A DNA stretch of 64,000 bases from Cyrtodaria siliqua (Eukaryota; Mollusca; Bivalvia; Adapedonta; Hiatellidae): positions 1 through 64,000 of the forward strand of contig JAWPHD010004460.1 of the NCBI GenBank assembly GCA_037043455.1, written 5' to 3'. How positions within the stretch are numbered: the stretch's first letter is position 1; each line of letters begins with the position of its first letter. Positions 1 through 12,579 of the stretch are shown in pieces. Made by a program: the position numbers and the translations under genes. The notes under the pieces were generated by a model that was not told the DNA's origin, ran no database searches, and saw only the letters and a program-made list of their open reading frames with translations.

Positions 1-1156
1 TAATTAATAGACCTGTAAGAAATACTCTCTGTATGTTTGTTACACAGTTTTATCAGACGGGATATGATACTGTGATACATCCTGTTTGATATATGTATGC
101 TGTCAATTATGTGATTGCTGGGGTGTTAATTATTTAATGACCCCCAAATATACAGCCATATGGTGTCCCACTTCCTTTGTGGATTGATTGGATTAAAGAT
201 TTTATGGTTCTCTAAAAAAGTGGGTCTTGTAATACTTAGTTAATGACTTCTCCTGCACTGTGTTGTCGCCCAGCAATTTATAAATTCATTATATCTGGTT
301 AGACTTAAATTTGGGCATGATAAAAGCCAGTCAAGTATCTTTTAAACCACATTCAAACGTTTATTAGTTTTGGTGAATTTTAATTTAATTTTCATAATAT
401 TGATTTGAGGCTCCAGTAATACACGTTATTTAGGTGTTCATAATTATGCTAAAGAGACACAAGGTAGTCTTGACTTTTTAAAGACTAAAAGCATCCCAAT
501 AGTTCTTCTATATAACTTGCATTTTTGCAAATCATTGTTAATTAATATTTGAATTATTCAAATCAAATTGTATTTGCCTTCTAACTAATTGTTGATTATA
601 CTACAATAATATATTTAAAGCTAACAGAGGTGTCTGCAACATGCCAATGTGTCCGCGGACATATTGGACTACACGTATGCCCGCAACAAGCGAATATCTT
701 CGCGGTAAATTTATGGGGAGTCACAAACAATTGTTTTTATATTGATCTGTAAATGTCGAAAGGTAGATTAGAGAGGAGATTTTGCTTACTAGTTTGTCAA
801 TTAACGAAATAAAATAGACTTGTAGCAGAGTCGCTGACATTTCCTTTGTATGTGCACAGTTGTAAATCATTTAATTGAAAATAACACCTGTCAGAATGAC
901 TTGTGTACTCTAACTTCCAGTTATCAGAAGTTAAGAGTATGGCAGACTGGTGAAATGAACATGCTACAAAACAGTTATTTATGTTGATATAAAGGAAACA
1001 GATCTGAATAAATATGAAGAATGAAAAACTGATAAAGAAAAGAACAAAATGAATGGAAAAAAAAATCAGCGCATAACATAATTCAGTGGTACCGTATAAG
1101 CGTTTAGCGATTTAATATGAGAGAACAGGTGAAATAGCCGAGTGGTCGATTTTTAG

Positions 1157-2518
1157 ATCACCTGAGGTCAAGGCGCTTGGCCAATTTTGACCAAACTTCA
1201 CATGGATGAATGCTTATTAGATTTGTTAAAATTAGGTCATCGCAACATCCAAGATGGCCACCATTACCATATATGGTCGAAACCTAAACAGATCTTCTTC
1301 TCAAGAACTGCTGGACAGATTTCGCCATTTATTTTTAAAAAGATTGATAATGCCTAGACTATCAAGTTTGTTCAAATGAAGTCTCCGGGGTCAAAATTGG
1401 CCGTGACCCGGAGGCCAAAGTTTGTATTGAGATTTTGCAATTTTAGGAAAAAACTTTAAAAAATCTTCTACTCTAAAACCACAAGGCACAGAGCTCTCAT
1501 GTATTACATGTATCATCAGCTTATGGTCCTCTACTGAGTTTGTTCAAATGGTGACCCTGGGGCCAAATTTGTCCCTACCCCGGGACCACAGTTTTACATA
1601 GACTTATATAAGGAAAAAAAATCTTCTTCTCTGAAACTAAAAGAGCCAGAGGTTTAATCTTTTGCATTTACTATAAGCTTATGGTCCTTTACCAAGTTGT
1701 TCAAATGGTGACCCTGGGGTCAAATTTGGGCCCGCCCTGGGGTTCACAGTTTTACATAGGTTTGTATGGGGAAAAACTTAAAAAAATAGTCTTCTCTGCA
1801 ACTGCAAGAGTCAGAGGTTTAATATTTTGAATTTGTTATAAGCTTATGATACTGTACCAAATTTGTTCAAATGGTGACGGTCACAGTTTTACATTGATTT
1901 TATAGGAAAAAAATCAAAAAATCTTTTTCTCTGAAACTACAAGAGCCATAGGTTTAATATTTGGCATTTACTATAAGATTATAGCCCTTTACCAAGTTTG
2001 TTTAATTGGTGACCAAGGGTCACATTTGGCCTGCCCCAGGGGTCACAGTTTTTCATAGACCTGTATAGGGAAAAACTTTAAAAAATCTTCTTCTCTTAAA
2101 CTGCAAGAGCCAGAGGTTTAATATTTTGCATTTGCTATAAGCTTATGTTCCTTAAGCTTATGGTCCTTCACCAAGTTTGTTCAAATGGTGACCCTGGGGG
2201 CACATATTTTACATAGACTGGTAGACTGGTATAGGAAAACACTTTAAAAATCTCCTTCTCTGAAACCACAAGGCACACAGCTCTCGTATATTACATATAG
2301 CCCTGGGGTCACATTTGGCCATGCCCCAGGGGTTACACTCTACCACCTTCATTTTGCATTTGATCTTTACCAGACTTTGTCAGTGTTTCTTATATTATAT
2401 CAATGTTTTTAACACAACAGAGGCCACATTTCTTGAACAATCTTAACCAAACTTGCACAGATTGTATATGACAATGAGATTTCGAAGAAGTTTGATAATG
2501 GGCGAGTACTCAGGTGAT
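1157..2518. mobile_element. tandem-unit element with 10-bp inverted ends (copy A)
   Basis: Bounded by 'atcacctgag' (1157-1166) and its exact complement 'ctcaggtgat' (2509-2518). The interior is about six degenerate units of roughly 165 bp, each with 'gttcaaatggtgaccctggg', 'cagttttacatagac', 'aatcttcttctctgaaac' and 'gaggtttaatattttgcat'. There is no coding frame. Consistent with a non-autonomous DNA element carrying internal tandem repeats. Confidence 0.7.
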
Positions 2519-2848
2519 TGATATAGGGCCCTCTTGTTTGAATTATTCCACTTTGGAAAAAGGTTTAACCCGAAACTTAACCTTGCCTTTTACAACTGAT
2601 TGTTGCTAATAATTATCAAAGTTCCAGGTTTACAACAATGAAAGCCGTGCTCTTGTTTATGATAGAGTTTTAACAAATGATATAAAATTAACCCATGAGG
2701 GTTTGCATTCAGAAATAACATGCTGTTGAGTTTTAATTTCAAACCAAATGCATGAAGTGTATACGTGTATTTTTACAAAAAATACTATAAACAGCTAGTA
2801 CAAATCAGTTTGGCTTGAAGTTACTGCTTTTTTAACTGATATTTTCAG

Positions 2849-2974
2849 TATACCACTGCGGGCAGTTTGCTTATACAGTGTGTTGCAGTGTCGGTGCCCA
2901 GACTCTGGCATCAACATCTTTTCCAGCCTTCGATGAAATGGCAGTGGTATACATATGGATTTTTGAGATGACAT
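2849..2974 (+). CDS. putative exon a of unknown gene (copy A)
   Basis: A 126-nt block between 'gatattttcag' and 'gtaagt'. One frame is open throughout and reads YHCGQFAYTVCCSVGAQTLA up to a split codon after an acidic-aromatic end (WIFEMT). It enters with two bases of a split codon and leaves with one. The next block (3782) supplies exactly two bases, so the frame continues. I do not recognise the protein. Compared with copy B there are about four amino-acid changes against two silent ones, which gives no sign of strong constraint. It could be the 3' part of a gene whose start is outside the window, or a decaying duplicate. Confidence 0.45.
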
Positions 2975-3475
2975 GTAAGTCGATACTCATGTAACTAGAA
3001 ATTATTCTAAACCAAAACCTATTTTGATTACAGATCACACATACTTCATGTTCAAAATCCCTAGAAAATTCGGTGGATCCTATTTTCAACACTTTGTCCG
3101 CCCTTCCTTTCACCAGTCCCTCTGTCTCTCTTTTATTGCCCAGAGCATAATTTGGAACTACTAATGGGACTGGAATGAAACTTCACGAAATAATAGAGGG
3201 CAATGAGTGGTAAGTGTAAGAACTGTCGACAGTGTGCATTATGAGCATGATGAAGTTCGCAACATCACAAGTAGATGAATTTCAATGAATGAAGGCATTG
3301 AAACGTTGATATTTAGAAGTGTTCTTAATTGTGTCATTTGGTTAAAAGTTTGCCATGTAACAATTCTGGTATGCATGGAGAGAAAACAAATGTTGCTGTC
3401 TAAACATTAAATAATTATTTATTGAATATCAAACTGTATATTAATATTAAGTAAACAAAAGAAATATATATATAT

Positions 3476-3722
3476 GGCTGGGAGTTGTGGCATGCTCCTG
3501 TAATCCAGTTACTTGGAAGCCGGAGTCTGAGGGCGGGGGTCCTACTGTCAGAGTGACTATGTCGATCGGACATCCGCACTAAGCCTGGCATCAGTATGGG
3601 CTGCCCGGTGTAGCCCAGGCATGTCCATTATATAAGGAGGAAGTATCGGTTTGCGGTCTACGACGGTTCATGACTAGGCACCTGATAGTAGCCAGTCCAA
3701 TAAAACTGGACTCGATCCTTTT
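3476..3722 (+). pseudogene. 7SL (SRP) RNA-derived sequence, copy A
   Basis: The 5' part follows the Alu domain of 7SL RNA ('cctgtaatccagttacttgg', 'tctgagg'). It is followed by the very conserved S-domain entry 'atgtcgatcggacatccgc' and 'actaagcctggcatcagtat', a helix-6-like hairpin (gggct...agccc), and a 3' end resembling the 7SL 3' strand ('cctgatagtagccag'). The helix-8 region that binds SRP54 is largely missing or scrambled, so it is probably not a working SRP RNA. It ends in T runs that could act as a Pol III terminator. It is a retropseudogene or a 7SL-derived SINE. Confidence 0.85.
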
Positions 3723-3781
3723 TTAATTTTTTTATATATATAAGTATATTTTTTTAATGACCATCTTTTCTATTTGCAGAT

Positions 3782-3826
3782 TCATGTTCTCAAGGTCTTC
3801 GTGGAAAAAAAAAATCCAAGCCCGGT
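3782..3826 (+). CDS. putative exon b of unknown gene (copy A)
   Basis: A 45-nt block after the acceptor 'ttctatttgcag', ending at a weak donor 'gtagga'. It completes the split codon of exon a and encodes a basic segment, SCSQGLRGKKKSKP, then leaves one base that exon c completes. If the donor is not used, the frame runs 11 more codons to TGA. Copy B has the same length and frame despite two substitutions in the A-run. It lies about 60 bp after the 7SL-derived sequence. Confidence 0.4.
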
Positions 3827-4339
3827 AGGACTGTCTTACCAACTTTCAGTGCTGTTACCTGAGATTATTATATGTATAAAATCTCAGCCTTCTTTTTTTT
3901 TTTTTAATTTCACTAAAGGTGATATGATATGGTTGTCATTTTATGACCCAGCTTTATTTATAGGCAAACAATTTGCAAGTTATGAGGTTGTGTTAAACCA
4001 ACTATTGTTTTCAAGTAATTGCTTTCTAAGTACTTTGTATGCACCATTTAAACAAGTTAGACGAGATGACACACATAGGCTTGTCCATCCCATCTGTGCG
4101 TACATATGTACATACATCCCGGTTGTGTGTTTGAGCCATAACTCAACGAATGAATGGATAATAAAGATATTGGACAGAAAAAGGATTAAAAAGCAACACT
4201 CTTGTATTAAATAAAATTGTGTGGTGTAAATGCATTGCTGCCTGTGTTCTATTAGATGAATTTTGGTTTAATCTACCACCATAGACTATGTTTTTTTATC
4301 AAAGTCTCTTCTGATAAAATGGTGTATTGGGCAATGATA

Positions 4340-6692
4340 AACGACTCTAGTAAAATAGTTTGACGAGCCAGTATAACAGAATAGTCACTGACATGTATAA
4401 ACCAGTCTAGTAGAACAGTCACTGACATGGATGAACCAGTCCAGTAGACATGGATGAACCAGCACAGTAGAATAATTTAACTGACATGGATGAACCAGTC
4501 CTGTAGAATAGTCACTGACATGGATGAACCTGTCCTGTAGAATAGTCACTGACATGGATGAACCAGTCCTGTAGAATAAATTAACTGACATGGATGAACC
4601 AGTCCTGTAGAATAGTCACTGACATGGATGAATCAGTCCTGTAGAATAGTCACTGACATGGATGAACCAGTCCTGTAGAATAGTCACTGACATGTATGAA
4701 CCAGTCTAGTAGAATAATGATACTGACATGGATGAACCAGTCCAGTAGAATTAATTAACTGACATGGATGAACCAGTCCAGTAGAACAAATTAACTGACA
4801 TGGATGAACCAGCACAGTAGAATAATTTAACTGACATGGATGAACCAGTCCTGTAGAATAGTTACTCACATGGATGAACCAGTCCTGTAGATAGTCACTG
4901 ACATGGATGAACCAGTCCTGTAGAATAGTCACTGACATGGATGAACCAGTCCTGTAGAATAGTCACTGACATGGATGAACCAGTCCTGTAGAATAGTCAC
5001 TGACATGGATGAACCAGTCCTGTAGAATAGTCACTGGCATGGATGAACCAGTCCTGTAGAATAGTCACTGACATGGATGAACCAGTCCTGTAGAATAGTC
5101 ACTGACATGGATGAACCAGTCCTGTAGAATAGTCACTGACATGGATGAACCAGTCCTGTAGAATAGTCCCTGGCATGGATGAACCAGTCCTGTAGAATAG
5201 TCACTGACATGGATGAACCAGTCCTGTAGAATAGTCACTGACATGGATGAACCAGTCCTGTAGAATTAATTAACTGACATGGATGAACCAGTCCAGTAGA
5301 ACAAATTAACTGACATGGATGAACCAGCACAGTAGAATAATTTAACTGACATGGATGAACCAGTCCTGTAGAATAGTTACTCACATGGATGAACCAGTCC
5401 TGTAGATAGTCACTGACATGGATGAACCAGTCCTGTAGAATAGTCACTGACATGGATGAACCAGTCCTGTAGAATTAATTAACTGACATGGATGAACCAG
5501 TCCAGTAGAACAAATTAACTGACATGGATGAACCAGCACAGTAGAATAATTTAACTGACATGGATGAACCAGTCCTGTAGAATAGTTACTCACATGGATG
5601 AACCAGTCCTGTAGATAGTCACTGACATGGATGAACCAGTCCTGTAGAATAGTCACTGACATGGATGAACCAGTCCTGTAGAATAGTCACTGACATGGAT
5701 GAACCAGTCCTGTAGAATAGTCACTGACATGGATGAACCAGTCCTGTAGAATAGTCACTGACATGGATGAACCAGTCCTGTAGAATAGTCACTGACATGG
5801 ATGAACCAGTCCTGTAGAATAGTCACTGACATGGATGAACCAGTCCTGTAGAATAGTCACTGACATGGATGAACCAGTCCTGTAGAATAGTCCCTGGCAT
5901 GGATGAACCAGTCCTGTAGAATAGTCACTGACATGGATGAACCAGTCCTGTAGAATAGTCACTGACATGGATGAACCAGTCCTGTAGAATAGTCACAGAC
6001 ATGGATGAACCAGTCTAGTAGAATAGTGATACTGACATGTATGAACCAGCCCAGTAGAATAAATTAACTAACATGGATGAACCAGCCCAGTAGAATAAAT
6101 TAACTGACATGGATGAACCAGCCCAGTAGAATAATTAACTGACATGGATGAACCAGTCCATTAGACTAGTCACTGACATGGATGAACCAGTCCTGTAGAA
6201 TAGTCACTGACATGTATAAACCGGTCTAGTAGAATAATGATACTGACATTGATGAACCAGTCCATTAGACTAGTCACTGACATGGATGAATCAGTCCTGT
6301 AGAATAGTCACTGACATGGATGAACCAGTCCTGTAGAATAGTCACTGACATGTATAAACCGGTCTAGTAGAATAATGATACTGACATTGATGAACCAGTC
6401 CAGTAGAACAAATTAACTGAAATGGATGAACCAGCCCAGTAGAATAAATTAACTGACATGGATGAACCAGCCCAGTAGAATAAATTAACTGACATGGATG
6501 AACCAGTCCAGTAGAATAGTCACCGACATGTATAAACCAGTCTAGTAAAATAATGTTACTGAAATGGATGAACCAGTCCAGTAGAATAGTCACTGAGCTG
6601 TTAGAACCAGTCTTGTTAAATAGTGTAGCTGTCGTGGATGAACCAATCTATAATTATAGTGTAAGTGTCAAGGATGAACCAATCTAGAATAA
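4340..6692. repeat. 34-bp minisatellite (copy A)
   Basis: Head-to-tail unit of 34 bp, 'tagtcactgacatggatgaa' followed by 'ccagtcctgtagaa', about 65-70 units. Variants with 'aattaactgac' and 'cagcacagtag' form a six-unit block of 209 bp that is repeated almost exactly (about 5235-5453 and 5444-5662). Minus-strand frames are open by chance. There are no spacers, so it is not a CRISPR array. It lies in the intron between putative exons b and c. Confidence 0.95.
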
Positions 6693-6738
6693 TGTAAAAA
6701 GGCCCCTAACCATTTTTTATAGCAATTCTTATTTGCAG

Positions 6739-6839
6739 CTGGCAGTAGAGATGGCTATGATACAGCAAGGCATATCTCGGGTACAAGCGGAATTCACCAT
6801 GTTGATGAAACACTAAGTCTAAATGCCAACCGGACTTAA
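6739..6839 (+). CDS. putative last exon c of unknown gene (copy A)
   Basis: Begins after 'cttatttgcag' just beyond the 34-bp minisatellite. It takes two bases to complete the codon from exon b and encodes GSRDGYDTARHISGTSGIHH and 12 more residues to TAA. The phase match across three blocks in both duplication copies is the main support. The protein is not recognised. Changes between copies are mostly non-synonymous. Confidence 0.42.
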
Positions 6840-7052
6840 ATGTTTAGGGCAGTCATTTTCAGACAGTATCGAAATATCACTGCCAGGTAGCACACCTGGA
6901 ACATCATCATATATATACTATTTAATTGACAATATAAGCACAGGCTTATAGTACAACAAATAATAATAGTTCTAGTTTTATATTGTGTATGTACAAAACA
7001 AATTGCTGATTTTGGTCTTAAGTCATAGTTACTTATTTGTTTAATATGAAGA

Positions 7053-7930
7053 GAAGCAAAGTTTTACGCAAGCGTAAAATAACTGCCGAGAGGAAATAGC
7101 ATATGTCTGGGTAGGGACTGGAAACGAAGTTTAACATAATACATATCAAGTCACGGGTGTTAAAACAATATTGAAAAAATAATGTTGACGTAAACGCGCC
7201 ACGACCGTTTTTTTTCTTACCAGACACATTTTTCTCGAGATTTTACCATCAGTTGTTCCTACCAAACATTTTGAATCAATGTGGGCGACCTCGCTTCTCA
7301 CTGTTCAAATACCTTGATTTGCCTTACGTACTGATTACAATTCAACTTTGGAGCACGACGTGCTAGAAGTACAAATCAGCACAGAAATACAGGTGTTCAT
7401 ATGTAAGGGATGCGTGTGCGTTAGCATGTGCATTACAACAGACGTCTCACTGCTACCATGTGTAATTATAAGATTGCGTTATCAAAGTGAAAATCTCAAA
7501 GAAACTGTTCATTGCTACCTTACCATTACATGTGCAATTATGAAAACCTTATAGGCGGCGGTATTTACGAGAATATCGCATTATAAATGGGTATTATTCC
7601 ATTAAAATACAGATTTGCACATATTCCATTCCAATACTTGCGTTTCATTCAGTTTCATTACGCTTCGTAAAAATCCCGGACGTGAAGATCCCGGAAATAT
7701 TGCCGCATTCTACACTTTAGTAGACTGCTCTGCGAAAACGTCATTTGAGGCAATAAAACGGCAAGCTCTGAACATTGAAAATATGTGTTTATACCATTCA
7801 AGTCTTTTTGACGGGTTCCCTAGGAATTGAAGTTGTAATGCATGCTTATTGTCGGCTACATGATTCACAGTCTGTTAACCACAGACATATTCTAAAGCCA
7901 TATAAGAGTCAGCTGCCGAAGGCAGCTGAA
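7053..7930. other. roughly 880-bp block private to copy A
   Basis: Inserted between 'ttgtttaatatgaag' and 'ataatgtttctaaatt', which are adjacent in copy B (about 32757). It ends in a perfect hairpin 'cagctgccgaaggcagctg' (7911-7929). It holds only short frames with no recognised protein. Either an insertion in A or a deletion in B. No obvious terminal repeats or long target-site duplication are visible. Confidence 0.7.
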
Positions 7931-10139
7931 TAATGTTTCTAAATTAATTTGGGCAGAGGCAGAACAACACAGCTTTTCTTTTCTGCAAATGTATAGTATT
8001 TGTCTTTCTTTGTAAATTCAAGTTCAGAGGAATGACATTTTTGAAGCTATTGACTTTATTGTAATTGTATTTGAAGTTGAATTATATTAATTCATACTGT
8101 TTCAGGTTATGACTTGATAAATGTTATGCCATCAGTATGTTCCTGGGATGGTAAATCATTTGAGAACAACAATCGACACTTTTTTCAATTAATTTACATA
8201 AAAATGTTTTAGCAGAGTAAAAATATAATTGAATTATTTTTATAAAAACAAACATAAAAAGGCAATTCTATGGGCCTTGGTTTATAAAAAAATCCTGCAC
8301 ATTGGAAAGGTAATTTTACAAACTCTACAAGCAAAATTTCAATAGTTATAATGCCGATATTTGAATTGTTTGTATCATGCTTACTTTTTAAAACTTATAG
8401 TGTCATTATTTTTTCATAACTTCCATATTGAAAATCAATGTTAATATTTATTTAAAAAACTCGAAGCAAATCGAGTTTGCATGTAACTAATTGCTATACT
8501 CACGTAGGGACGTATTATGTTGTGACATTGACCGTTTGTCGGTCTGTTCGTTCGTCTGAATGTCTGTTAATTTTTTGCTGACAGCTGATTGTGGCTTATA
8601 CCTGTCAAGGTATAAGGTCTACAACAATGAAACACATCTTCAGCATGATCAAAAAAAACAACACATCTTATAAAGGACCATAACTCTCTGAATTATACTG
8701 TTTGAATTATTTCCCTTGAAAAAAAGTTTAACCTGGAACTCAACTTTACAATTTACCAGTGATTGTAATTGTGGCTAATAACTTTCAAAGCATTAGATCT
8801 GCTTGTTACTTATATTGCACTTATAATTTATTTAATGTTTACAGATGATTCCACTGTTTTTTAATTTATTTATTACCTATTGCAGAAAAACAAATATAAA
8901 AGAAAAACTCAAAATTTAAAGGGACACCAGGCAATCTTGATTTTTTTAAAAACTAGCAGCATTCCAATATTACATTTAAACCTATAGTAGAATAAGAAGA
9001 GAAAGTTGAAAATTTCAAAATAAAACAAGGTGCTAATGCTAATAAATGTTCAAGATTGGCAATTGTCCCTCTTTAATAAACAATAACGGCTACTTTTCTA
9101 TGTCAATTCCTATTTTATGACTGTAAAATTTCCGGATGGACACTTTGGGGGCCAGACATACTCGGTCCTCACTCCCCTCTATATTGCCTATAATTTATGA
9201 ATTACATCATGTACTTGTAACATTAATTTTATCTCAACCAACCCCATAAAAAGCAAATACACAAAATTGTTTTGAAGTATCTGTTTTATATTCAATAGAT
9301 TTTAATTATATGTTCAATAGATGATATCTTCCTATATATATATATATATGTGTGTTATGCTGTAGAGATACAGTTCATCAACGTGTGTTGTAGCTACCTT
9401 TAATAAGGAGTAAATATATTCGCTTGATTTCTGTGTATCTCGTCATAGCTAGGCGCCCTGCCGTAGTTCGTCCAAAGTTTGTCTGTCCCTGGTAGTTCAC
9501 AAATATTTCTCGCTATATATATATATATATATACAGGTATTAATTTTGACTAGCTCATTTAACTTGTATCTTGCTTCAACTCTGTGCACAGCAGTAGTTA
9601 TCAAGTTGAGATATACATCTGTAATATCATCTCCATATTGCAATGCAAATTACAATTTTATGGATAAAATAAATAACCCTGTCAATTTATATTGTCTTGT
9701 TTGTTAATCCCCAGCAGTTAATGTCTTGGCAAGTTCTTCAAAGGCTAGGCACACATGATTGCATTATGTGTTGCAGTATTTGAATGTTAAATAAATCTTT
9801 ATTTTGTTTAAATTACGGCATCACTTTAGTTTTTCAACTTGACTTGCATATTTGCAAATCATTATTAATATTTCAATAGTTCAAAGCAAATTGTTTCGGC
9901 ATTTTAATAGATGTTGATCATATTGAACCAATAATATATTTAAACCTATGGTAAAATAACAAAGAAAAACTTTAAAAATCCCAAGTGTTTTTACCTAGAT
10001 TTAGATATATGCAAGCAGGTTTAAACTCAAAATAATACTGGATTACTAAACTGAGGTGCGGTATTAATTCTTAATAAAAACTTCAAAATTTGTCCTCCGT
10101 CACTTTGAATGTGGTAATTATAGATACAAAAACATTCCC
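7931..10139. other. gene-free stretch of copy A
   Basis: AT-rich, no gene seen. Contains a short hairpin ('aactcgaagcaaatcgagtt', about 8459) and two (TA)n runs (about 9337-9352 and 9514-9533) that enclose about 165 bp absent from copy B. Confidence 0.6.
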
Positions 10140-10371
10140 AGTAATGTTTGTGGTCGTTATTCTGTTTTTGAGCAAAACTATACGTTAGTTTTGATAAACC
10201 CATTTATCTAACTTAAATGGTAAAAAAACAGGATAAGCGATCAATTTACCTATGTTTATGGCCATAATTATGTTTTCGAGCAAAAATGTAGGGTAGTTTG
10301 GATAAACCGAGCGAAAGCATAGGTTAGTTTAGCTAGTTATCAAACGTAATAGTGGGAAACTAGGATAATCA
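10140..10371. repeat. 'gttttcgagcaaaa' repeat, left block
   Basis: Two degenerate units with 'gttttcgagcaaaaatgtag' and 'ctatgtttatggccat'. The same sequence recurs at 15240-15420, about 5 kb away, and both blocks are also present in copy B (about 35600-35850 and 40080-40250). Confidence 0.6.
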
Positions 10372-10646
10372 ATTGAATTTAATGTTGTTTAACGGCTCAT
10401 CAACACAGTATAGGTTATTTAGAGCCACACCAGAGAGAGGGGAAGGATACATAGGAATCCGGGAACCTGCCCTACTCTTATTATCGAATAGATTCCTATG
10501 GTTCTTTAACGTGCTCGGAGGATAGACCGATACACGGGACCACCCGATTTACGTCCACCGACGGATCTCAGTGGCACCATGGAGGATTGAACCCGGGGCC
10601 TCCGGTTACAAATCCGCCGCGCTACCGACTGCGCCACTCCAGCTCT
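10372..10646 (-). mobile_element. tRNA-derived SINE with 12-bp target-site duplication
   Basis: On the minus strand it starts with a tRNA-like head: 'gagtggcgcagtcggtagcg' (A box), then 'ccccgggttcaatcc' (B box). A non-tRNA body and the tail 'gtttaacggctcatc' (plus-strand complement) follow. Flanked by 'ctaggataatca' at 10360-10371 and 10647-10658. Copy B has the empty site. Confidence 0.9.
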
Positions 10647-11894
10647 CTAGGATAATCATTCAATTAACCTATGTTTACCCGTCTGTACAATTTCCGATGT
10701 CCGATTTGGAATTTCAAAGATTTCTGTGGAAATATATCGAAAATCTCATAAAATGTTCGGAAAACAAGTCTGAATTTGGAAATACACATATTTTGTCGGA
10801 ATATCTGTAGGACTTCGCAATATTTGGACATTACAATAATTTTCGACAAATGAGAACTTTTTTTTCATTCGGAAAGTGCTTCCATGTGACTTAGTCATTT
10901 TTTGATTCTGAAAAGAACATGAATAACTTTTAATTATTTAGCATTGGTAATTTTTTAGCACAATTATTTTTTTGAATGAAACATTTGCAGTGACATCAAT
11001 GTATTTTGTAATGTGTATACGAGTACACCAATATGGATTTTAACATGTTATTTAATGTGAAATTGACTCTGATTGGTGACAGGTAATTTTAACTTAGAAA
11101 TGTTATGCAATGTGTGCTCTACTCTAACAAAATAGATTTTATTTCATCGAGAAGCGAGAAAACTATATATTTTCACGAATGCGAATCTACGACTCATTTC
11201 TTTAGTTAAGTTATTTCCTGTCCAATGACATAACTTTTATAGCAACTTGTAGTTTTGAAAAAAATGACCATCTGACATTTTTCACTAAATTACAACAATT
11301 CTGAAATACTTGACCAGTTTTAAAATCTATAGCTCATTTTCTTAGTTAGACTAGGTACAGTCAGATGATATAAATTAAACAGTTATTTTCTAAACAAATA
11401 AAAAAAAAATGTTTTTGATCATGATTGATAAAAAAAAAAGGAGTACTGGCAGTGAAAAAATACAACTATATTTCACACGTATGAAATATCGCTTTTATTT
11501 CATCTCTAAAATCCACTATTTCACTGTTAAGCATAAAATAAATTGTTTTACATAATTTGTAGCACATTTTAGGCCATATATGATGGTCGTTTTTTTTGTG
11601 GTAGTTGGATATTTTCTTTTTAATACATAGAAATTCTACACTATAACAGAGTTTTTAATACTATAATGTACTATAATATAAAAACCCTGACTTATAATGC
11701 TGTATGCAAATAAGCACTACAATTGTTTTTAATTAGTTCATGTCTGTCTAAATAAATTGTATATATTGTAAGTACTTGTTTGCAGTAAGCATTTAAAAAA
11801 TCTTACTCCCAGATATAGTACAAAATTATATTCATGATACATTTTTAGTTTAAACATTTATTTTACATGGATTGTAACTGAAGCTCTATGAACT

Positions 11895-12162
11895 AATTTG
11901 GCGTGAGCGGTAGCTAGCATATTTCACTACCACTCATGAACAGTCTCAATCAAACCGAGACTGCAATATTTTGTATGTGTCGTGCTCGGCCGTTTCCAAA
12001 GGTCCATTATCATACTCTTCCTGGGTAGAACCAGTACTAAGCAAATGCAGTTAAAGTGTCTTGCTCAGAGAAACAGCGCATATGACGCAATGCCGGGGAT
12101 CGAACCCCTGACTTCTCGATCATGGGTCCAACTACTGTACCATTAGACCACAGCGCTCCACT
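11895..12162 (-). mobile_element. second tRNA-derived SINE family (copy A)
   Basis: The minus strand reads 'ggagcgctgtggtctaatgg' (tRNA-like A box), a B box 'ggggttcgatcccc', then 'gagcaagacactttaactgc' like the central domain of widespread animal SINEs, and a tail with 'gtttgattgagactgttcat'. Present in both copies of the duplication, so it predates it. Confidence 0.8.
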
Positions 12163-12579
12163 TTTACACTTTTAACCCATTGATCATGAATACTTGATAT
12201 TAGCTAATTAATACAGACATCCAACACTCATACTAATGAATTTAAGATATCCATAAGCTTATATCTTATTCTGAACACATCTGATGATTGTAAATTAATT
12301 AAGACTTTATAGGCTGGCTCTGGTACAGTTAGTCATGTGACTTTCATTAGCCAATTAAACTACTTTCATTAGCCAATGAAACTGGTGCTTCTATATTCAA
12401 ACACAAACGCAGTGTGTTTATGCAAAAAGATCTGCCGTATTTATTTGAAACAATATAATAAATGATTATGAAATAAATTGTTTTATAAGTGACTTGGGAG
12501 TGATACATTAACTTATAAAACAAGGATGTACATGTACATTATTCATGGAGGAAACCATTAAAGTATGTATTATTATACC

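Noticed and set aside
3476..3722. Functional SRP RNA gene
   Set aside because: The helix-8 region needed for SRP54 binding is missing or scrambled, and the duplicated copy shares the defect.
3774..4214. 146-codon frame (and 30500-30808 in copy B) as one exon
   Set aside because: It uses a frame different from the phase-consistent exon b, runs through a T-rich tract, and the copies diverge in frame at the 3' end.
4340..6692. CRISPR-like array
   Set aside because: The repeats abut with no spacers and sit in an intron-rich animal locus; it is a minisatellite.
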